From Filosporella fistucella (Eukaryota; Ascomycota; Leotiomycetes; Helotiales), in NCBI GenBank assembly GCA_030077755.1, contig JAQJZZ010000017.1, positions 558,001 to 622,000 on the forward strand: 64,000 nucleotides of DNA, written 5' to 3'. Below, piece after piece: positions 57,140-64,000 of the stretch. A program made the translations under genes and the position numbers. Each line of letters starts with the position of its first letter. Positions within the stretch are counted from its first letter, which is position 1. The notes beneath the pieces were generated by a model. It saw nothing but the letters and a program-made list of their open reading frames with translations. It was not told the origin of the DNA and did not search any database.

Positions 57140-58928
57140 ATGAAACTTAGAACAACCCACACTCGTTGCATTCAACGACATCTTCAATTCAGCGCCTCTA
57201 GAAATTCGAGGAGAGCAGTTTGTGGACAATGTCGGCAACAGAATAGGGCTTACTCCTGTGCTACGCGCAGAGAAAATCTGCTTCCACGAGCGGCAGCGCA
57301 AAAGGCACAATTCGCTCTGCCAGCTGTATTCATTGCTGGTCAGCGGAGGGCATTAGCCACAGTACAGAATGGTGCGCTCCAATTGCCAATTGCAGAATTC
57401 AAGCTGACCGACAGCCAATCCGGACGATAGAGGGCCTTTGAACGAGTACGACGATCGAGTGTACACTGGCAGATTGCGAGACGACAAGCATCAACGAGGT
57501 CAGCGAAATCGAAACCCACTCACGATCAGCGACTGATGAGCTTTTAGGCATCATAGAGAGTCTGCAACATCTCCACGATGAACTTAAAACCTACCGAGCG
57601 AGGAAAATCACTCACCCTACAATCGAATCCCTCAAGCCAGAGCCCAAATCCATGTTTGGGCGCCTGTTTGGCAGTACTGAACCAAAGCAGAAGAAGCTTG
57701 AGGAGATTCCAGAGAATCTGCCTCGGGGATTGTATTTGTATGGAGATGTGGGAAGTGGAAAGACCATGCTGATGGATATGTTCTACGAAACGCTTCCCAG
57801 CAGCGTGGTGTCCAAAACGAGGATACATTTCCATAACTTCATGCAAGATGTCCATAAGCGACTACATAAGATGAAAATGGATCATGGGAATGATATCGAC
57901 GGCGTGCCATTTGTAGCGGCAGATATTGCAGAGAAGGGCAATGTCCTCTGTTTCGATGAATTTCAATGTACAGATGTGGCAGACGCCATGATCCTTCGAA
58001 GGTACGACGTCCTCCACAGTCTCACAACATCACTAACAATTCTAGACTTCTCGAAGCCCTGATGTCGCACGGCGTCGTCCTTGTCACTACCTCAAATCGA
58101 CATCCCGACGATCTCTACCGCAATGGAATCCAACGTGAATCCTTCATACCATGTATAAATCTCCTCAAGTCCCGCCTCCATGTAATAAACCTCGACTCTC
58201 CTACCGATTACCGCAAAATACCTCGCCCTCCATCTGGTGTCTACCACGCTCCTCTAGACAAACATGCCCCTTCACACGCTGAGAAATGGTTCCGCTTCCT
58301 TGGTGACCCAGAACAAGATAAACCTCGAGCCGAAATCCAGCGTGTGTGGGGCAGAGAAATCTATGTCCCGAAAGTCAGCGGTAAAGCTGCAATGTTCACA
58401 TTCGATGAACTAATCGGGCGACCGACAAGTGCCGCCGATTATATTGAACTAACCCGCAGCTACGATGCATTCGTTGTGACAAATGTACCTGGAATGACAC
58501 ACCGAGAGCGAGATCTAGCTCGTCGCTTCATTACCTTCATAGATGCCGTTTACGAGTCTCGTGCCAAGCTCGTGCTCACGACTGCTGTGCCTCTTACTCA
58601 GCTCTTCCTATCTCGAGACGAGCTGCAAGAGAGCGTAAAGAAAGATAAAGAGGACAAAAAGGGACAAGTAGAAGGCGCAGATGATATCGACGATACGATG
58701 CGGAATCTAATGGATGATCTGGGCATGAATATGCAAGCCCTTAAGAATAGCTCTATATTCAGCGGTGACGAGGAACGATTCGCGTTCGCCAGAGCACTCA
58801 GTAGATTGAGTGAGATGGGCAGCCAGGAATGGGTAGAACGAGGCATGGGACTAGAGAAAGATGGAGGTGTAAAGGAGAAAGAGAGCTGGCAGAAAGTCCG
58901 AAGTAGAAGACTGGAAGATAGTATGTGA
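57140..58928 (+). CDS. AFG1: AFG1/LACE1-type mitochondrial AAA ATPase, 544 aa
   Basis: Exons 57140-57371, 57433-57498, 57548-58001, 58046-58928; introns of 61, 49 and 44 nt; total 545 codons. Family members help clear or assemble respiratory-chain subunits in mitochondria. A basic, hydroxyl-rich N-terminus ([20 protein letters not shown]) suits mitochondrial import. Seen: [10 protein letters not shown] after the first splice, Walker A GDVGSGKT at 165-172, Walker B LCFDEFQ at about 233-239, [11 protein letters not shown] (sensor region), and a C-terminal [19 protein letters not shown] block typical of the family. The first intron must use the acceptor ATAGAG (57432); the nearby TAG would give a stop. 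The start is the ATG at 57140, where the presequence begins. Confidence 0.92.
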
Positions 58929-60817
58929 GTCGAGCTCTGCTCTGCTCGCTCCAAAAGAAGAACGCGAAGCCCTCGAACCTCTTCTCTCGCTCGGCGAGAG
59001 ACGTGGAGGGACGGGGATAAATCAAATTCAATGCAGTGCTCTGCGTGCAGATGTGTATCATACCTACCTGGTTCTCCTGGCCCCCCCCTGCTTCCCACTT
59101 CCACACTTCCACACTCCCATCTCATCCCACCTCCCCTCCAGTCCAGCAAGCCCATTCATTCAGGCTTTCAGCGCACCCCACCCAGCTCTTTCGGCACCCA
59201 CTCCAGCGCACCACAACAGCCCCAACAAACACCAACCACAGCGCCTCTTTCTCTGCCTCAGCCGTGCCCTCTCCGCGCAGGGTCACGGGCAAGGGTGACC
59301 GCACCCTCGGGTTCCTATCTATATAACCGGGTGTCTCTCATAGGCCTGCGCATTTGGCACAGAGCTGAGAGCTAAATACAGCTGCTTTAGTGCGGAGAGC
59401 TAGTTTTTATGATGTGCAACAGTTTTGCACCGGCGCTAGAGAGAGGTTTTATCTTGAAAAGGGGGTTTGGGGGCCGAATGTGATGGGAGTTTGTTGTGGT
59501 TTTTTCTCTATGGGAGGGCAGATGGTGGGTGGGTTGGAGGGATGGAGAGCGAGAAAGGGGCGATAAGGGTGTGGAGGAGTGAGGCTCTGGGGATTTGGTT
59601 GCGGTGTCCTTTTTGGGATATGGCTTAGTGGGGTCCGTAAGGCTAGTGTTAGAGGTCTTGGGATTAAGTGTTTCCTTGATTTGCTATTTGTTGGTATATA
59701 CATGCTGTTATTCGCAGGGGATTAAGCTTCCTGGCGAGTTCTATATTTGATGGTTTGGGCTTACAATGGTAAACCAATACATTTATTATTATTATATTTT
59801 ACTTTAACCTTCATGAGTACTAGAGTGCTTTATAATCATGTCTATCTAGTATAGAGGCGAGAGAATGAAATGCTATGAATATTACAAAGCTATAGTTCAA
59901 GATATGTCAGGAATGGTACACACTTTATAGAAAATTGTTACTTTTTGAAAACGTAATGTATACCTGAAAAGTTCAAGGAACTTTGAGCTAGCTCAGAACT
60001 TCACAGAAAAAGGAAATCTCAAGATGAGATGACCGTTCTTTCAGGGAACAAAGAGAACGAAGAGACAGATAGGCTCTTCGTATTCTTAACTCAAATCCTG
60101 AGCATATATCATATATCCCATTCTGGCCTAGTATCGAACGCTCTATGTTATGGCTGCAGTCAAAGATGCCTTCTTCAAGTCCAGGTTGAACTCTCCTTGA
60201 GCGTTTGCTATACCACCCGTTTGCTGACAAGATCCCGACATAGCATGCTTAATTGCAGCTTATGAAAGATGATCGAGGCCATTGTTGGGGACGGCTAGCA
60301 TGTAAGTTAATGGAAGGGGGATGAGGGGTAAATGAGTGAGCAAGCCGAATTTTGTAGTAATGGTTCGATTCACCTATCCCCATCCGGTTGGGATGAGGGA
60401 ACTTGCTCTGTATCAAACACGGCTTTTCACGAGTCGACCTGATGAAAACCAGGTTTCTGGCTCTCATTATCAGTTTGATCCTCAAGAAAAGCACCAAAAA
60501 AGAAAGTCTCAATGCCCAAAACATTCACTTAGGTAGTCTAGTTGCAGATAAAGCGGAAAAAGAAGCGGTAATGATACAACAGTCGGTGCTGATACTGGAT
60601 GATTTTTATTGGATAACAAGGAACTAATCTTGAAAATTGAAGCTTTTATATATGGATTCACGGGTATAGTAACTCAGATGACTTTAAACTTGAATGCTGT
60701 GATGCCATATGAATAATTCACATCAAATAAAAACACATACCACCACAAAGCTGCCCCTAGGCTTTCTTTACCACTTTCGTAAAGAAAAGCCTGGAAAGTA
60801 AATGAAATACTTCAGGC
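58929..60817. other. intergenic, no supported gene
   Basis: The first ~400 bp is C-rich (CCACC/CTCC runs), then a purine-rich block at about 59455-59640 (plus strand), then AT-rich DNA. The open frames in the C-rich part are low-complexity in all three phases, so they are composition artefacts. A TATA-like CTATATAA occurs near 59319 with no gene after it. Confidence 0.5.
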
Positions 60818-61050
60818 ATTCGAATAACAAAATCAAATTAGCTCTTGCTAATATCGCGATTCTAGTTAGTGAATAATGCGCATCGAGCGACCAAGAATGT
60901 AGATTTGAAGCAGCTACCTTGTGCCATGATTTGAAAACAGATAAATTCGAATAACAGAACAAGAGAATCCAAGATAAACTAGCCGATGTCGTGATTCCTC
61001 AAAGTGAATAATGCGCGTCGAGCGATAAGGGGCTTTGACTAGAAGCTACC
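60818..61050 (+). repeat. two-copy degenerate direct repeat upstream of the HAD gene
   Basis: Two blocks of about 100-105 bp both open with ATTCGAATAACA and close with GAAGC.GCTACC-like sequence. Each contains a 22-bp core, GTGAATAATGCGC(A/G)TCGAGCGA, at 60869-60890 and 61004-61025, with a single mismatch. Start-to-start distance of the cores is 135 bp. The second copy ends just before the TATA box of the HAD gene, so this is probably a duplicated promoter module. Confidence 0.65.
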
Positions 61051-61062
61051 CCATCTCTTCTG

Positions 61063-61069
61063 TATAAAA
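61063..61069 (+). promoter_or_regulatory. TATA box, probably of the HAD-hydrolase gene
   Basis: TATAAAA, about 350 bp before the chosen ATG, directly downstream of the duplicated block. The long distance implies a leader of about 300 nt or an upstream start or exon not recognised. Confidence 0.4.
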
Positions 61070-61416
61070 GACGCCACAATCAGGAGCGAAATTTTTTCAA
61101 CACCACCGCGACATCACTGGAGGCCTAGATGCCACAAGTCTAATCTGATACTTGCCTTCTTCAACAAAGACCTACTACATAGGTAGAGAGAGTACTTGAA
61201 ATACTGCACTTACTGTATCAAAAACCGAAGGTCCTTCTACGACAATCCCTGGCCCGAAGCGAGTCGAACAAACAGAATCCGGCCACCACTATCGAGGGCC
61301 GAGAGTCTCTCAACAGCGTAAACCAGCAACACACCAAGCTGAATCGACGTATCGACGTAGAGTACTCTCAAGTGATACCGCATTTGGGCACACATTCTAC
61401 TGCACCAAAGTTCAAG

Positions 61417-62544
61417 ATGGAAACCTCCATGACTCCCCCTCAAACTCCCCTTGGTCAGAAGCCAGGCTGCTTCACTACCACGGCGTTTGCTTTCGACATT
61501 GATGGCGTTCTTGTACGATCGAAAGACCCCCTCCCAGGTGCCAAGGAGGCTCTGCAACTACTCCAACGCTGCAAAATCCCATTCATCTTCCTGACAAACG
61601 GCGGAGGCAGTACTGAACGTGACCATGTCGCTTTGCTTGGCAAAAGACTCGGAATTGAGAATCTCAACGAACGCCAATTCATCCAATCTCACTCTCCTTT
61701 CCACGAACTCGTCCCAAAGCTAGCAGAGAAGAACATCCTCGTCCTAGGTGGAACTGGTAACAGGATCCGAGAAGTCGCCCACGCGTATGGCTTCAAGAAT
61801 GTGATTACTTCTGCAGACATTGTGAAGTCTTTCGGCGAGCATGTATACCCATTCATGGAGATGGAGAAGGATCACCATGACGAGCATGGAAAGGAGATTA
61901 CGAGCCGTACACTCGATGGAAGAGTCCAAATCTCTGCTATCCTTTGCTGGTCTAGTCCACGATCTTGGGGACTTGACATGCAGATCGTGATTGATCTTCT
62001 GATGAGTGAGAAGGGAATTTTTGGAACCCGGTCAGCAAAGAATGGAAATCGAGCATTGCCTAACAATGGCTACCTGCAAGATGGTCAGCCACATTTGTAC
62101 TTCTGTAACCCCGACTTGACCTGGGCCACTGCATTTGAATTGCCTCGCCATGCTCAAGGTAGTTTCAGGTACGCTCTTCAAGGTATCTGGGAGGCACACA
62201 CGGATAAGGCAGATCTCAGCACACATGTCACAATGTTCGGAAAACCAAATGAGGCGACATATGTCTATGGGGAGCGTGTCCTTCAGAATTGGCACAAAGA
62301 GATCAACGGAGCTGCTGCGATGCCAATCGGAACTGTATACATGGTTGGTGATAATCCCAACTCTGACATCCAAGGAGCCAATAATTATCAAAGCCGACAT
62401 GGATGTGATTGGAAGAGCATTCTAGTCGAGAGCGGAGTCCATGTGAAGGGCACAAAACCTGCCTTCGAACCTGTTCATCACGCTGCAGGAGTGAAGGAAG
62501 CAGTTGAACTTGCTTTGAAGCTGGAAGGATGGAAGCTCGAGTAA
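61417..62544 (+). CDS. HAD-superfamily hydrolase, CECR5 / YKR070W-like, 375 aa, single exon
   Basis: The HAD nucleophile motif FAFDIDGVLV (Asp27, Asp29) is followed by PGAKEALQLL, motif II FLTNGGG, and the C-terminal motif VGDNPNSDIQGAN (Asp312), in the order of the CECR5/TIGR01456 subgroup of class II HAD phosphatases. Yeast YKR070W is a mitochondrial member of unknown substrate. The start is the first ATG in frame, 61417; the frame is open from a GTG further up. No strong mitochondrial presequence is visible, so an extra 5' exon carrying it is possible. Expression is probably set by the duplicated block upstream. Confidence 0.88.
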   Translation: METSMTPPQTPLGQKPGCFTTTAFAFDIDGVLVRSKDPLPGAKEALQLLQRCKIPFIFLTNGGGSTERDHVALLGKRLGIENLNERQFIQSHSPFHELVPKLAEKNILVLGGTGNRIREVAHAYGFKNVITSADIVKSFGEHVYPFMEMEKDHHDEHGKEITSRTLDGRVQISAILCWSSPRSWGLDMQIVIDLLMSEKGIFGTRSAKNGNRALPNNGYLQDGQPHLYFCNPDLTWATAFELPRHAQGSFRYALQGIWEAHTDKADLSTHVTMFGKPNEATYVYGERVLQNWHKEINGAAAMPIGTVYMVGDNPNSDIQGANNYQSRHGCDWKSILVESGVHVKGTKPAFEPVHHAAGVKEAVELALKLEGWKLE

Positions 62545-64000
62545 AGTGGATTATGATTCCGGTGTTGGTAGAGAATGGAAGAACACTGTATTGCGTCTGC
62601 AGTGGTTTTCCTAGACCTTGGATCGCTGAATTAGCAGATAGAGAGGCATAGACATGGACTGCGAGATGTACGTCGGAATGGAACTTCTTTATCCATAGCA
62701 AGATCATCTTCGACTTGCCGGTATAAAAGCTACCCTCCGTAGTAATACAAAGCTGTTCCTGCCATCTGTGAAAAAAATTGAACGGCACATTCGACCTTTG
62801 CAGTTCTACTATGAAAGTGAAATAAGGTTAGCGGAACCGTGGAAGGCACCCACCTCATCAATACATACAGTTTCTCCAGCATTCGAATGTGAATGCACCG
62901 GCGCTGAGCCAAACTTCTTCCAGGACTTGCACGGGTGATTAGATAAGACGCCCTTGCGTTAAGAATAATATCAATGGAGAAAATTGCGTAGTATTTGGAC
63001 CTGCACTCCATCTATCTTGGAAGTAAACTGTAGGTCCGATCTTGGCTGGCGGCTGCGCCAGGCGGCACACCTTTACCCGCCATCTCTTCCCCTGCATGCT
63101 CAACCCCCTGAGGGGTAAAGTCCAACCGATATGATTCTTCCAACACTTGCTTTGACACATTTCTTTCCCACTGGCCCCACCACATATGAACAGTAAGGTA
63201 ACTTTCATCACGAGACGGGCAGAAAGCATGCTGCGAGGACCCCAAGATACTACAAGATACTTAACATCAGACAAGGTATATCATATCATGCAGATATCCG
63301 GCATGGAAAGTTTCAAGGTGAAAATGAACGCTTTGATTAAGTGTTGGTGCAATGTCCAGTCACAGAGGTCTCGTCGAGGTTGAAGGCACGGAACAGTTAT
63401 GTCCACATATTTGGCTCTGACTTTGGGATTCCAGTACTTGTTCAGCGGTCCTGAGAGCGTGTACAAAGTGTGTCATAGTCATCGAAGGAGGATGACAGAG
63501 TTTAGTAGCACTGAAAATCGTATGGTCAAATGCACAGAAGGAAGATGTGATGTTCCTGAGAAGAGGTAAAAATAGCATTTAGTTCCCCACTAAAACGGGT
63601 AGCCTAGCATTAGCGAATAAACCCGACCAACCCCAAAATCCTCGAATGACTTCCTTCCCTCGAGAATAAATCATTTTCAGATCTCATATCGAATCTGCGA
63701 TTTTTTAACTGATGTTCATGCGTTTCATTATCACAAAAATCTTGCTTTTCTGCATTATCTGAAGCAATCGCGAGGCAGATATCGTACTTACCCTCAGACC
63801 AATATCAAAAGATGTGCCTGAGATTGTGGCTCAGCATCTTCGGGCTGCATTGGTGTGCATGTCACAGCCCAGAATAAGCTCATGGCAAGGTTCTCAGCCT
63901 GCAACCGATGGATGCTGAGTGGCTATTCCATCGGAATCATGTCAATCCTGCGCATATCCTCCAATGAATTTGCAGACTCTGTGAGTGCCCATGGGTTAAT
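62545..64000. other. right-hand end, no supported gene
   Basis: 1.45 kb of sequence with only short frames on both strands that overlap each other. Nothing resembles a domain, RNA gene or repeat. Confidence 0.5.

Noticed and set aside
59031..59375. Three overlapping Pro/His/Ser-rich frames after the Afg1 gene
   Set aside because: Open in all three phases because the DNA is C-rich; composition artefact.
1..64000. CRISPR arrays, bacterial operons, insertion sequences, prophage
   Set aside because: Spliceosomal introns and gene content are clearly fungal; no regular short repeat-spacer array and no transposase or integrase reading was found.

Overview
The window reads as nuclear DNA of a filamentous ascomycete (Pezizomycotina). 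The evidence is short 38-99 nt introns with GTAAGT-like donors and CTAAC/CTGAC branch sites, two Zn2Cys6 regulators, a Medusa-type developmental regulator, Nab2, Hem14, His2 and Afg1 orthologues, a CALB-type lipase relic, and small tandem Cys/His genes. A leotiomycete is my best guess from overall feel, but it is not proven. Coding models below come from reading splice junctions by eye and checking that phases close; none is backed by transcripts.

Layout. 0-1.7 kb: a DUF2961/GH172-like gene, with a possible divergent first exon at the left edge. 1.7-12 kb: about 10 kb with no convincing gene. It contains a degenerate ~170-200 bp tandem repeat near 2.65-3.4 kb and a pyrimidine-rich stretch (9.4-12 kb) that looks like a very long 5' leader for the Medusa-like regulator at 12.06-14.41 kb. 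14.4-17.9 kb: empty. 17.9-19.2 kb: a broken CALB-like lipase gene. 19.3-20.9 kb: Zn2Cys6 regulator. 22.0-22.8 kb: unknown gene. 24.3-26.0 kb: three tandem tiny genes sharing YW[LI]CC, 22 residues, then a CxxCxH motif. 26.1-27.05 kb: conserved mitochondrial-carrier-like protein. 28.07-30.66 kb: eight-exon phosphate-type MFS transporter. 30.8-32.8 kb: protoporphyrinogen oxidase. 33.2-34.8 kb: Nab2.

36-40.1 kb is a graveyard: two decayed MYND-finger genes and a repeat protein broken across three frames. It is followed by histidinol-phosphatase (40.1-41.06 kb) and a tRNA-Arg(CCU) with an intron (41.4-41.5 kb). 42.6-45.3 kb: an SDR and a secreted aspartic-protease-like protein, convergent. 46.5-55.0 kb: isochorismatase-like hydrolase and amidase on the minus strand facing a Zn2Cys6 regulator and a P450 on the plus strand, a plausible small catabolic or detoxification set. 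55.2-56.2 kb: F-box-like protein, divergent from Afg1 (57.1-58.9 kb). 61.4-62.5 kb: HAD/CECR5-like hydrolase, preceded by a duplicated promoter block. 62.5-64 kb: nothing found.

Housekeeping genes (Hem14, Nab2, His2, Afg1) are interleaved with accessory genes (regulators, transporter, P450, amidase, tiny Cys-rich proteins) and relics. The most unusual signals are the tiny Cys/His gene trio with its constant spacing and GC-AG intron, the clustered pseudogenes, the repeat-bearing desert upstream of the Medusa-like gene, and the duplicated 22-bp element upstream of the HAD gene.
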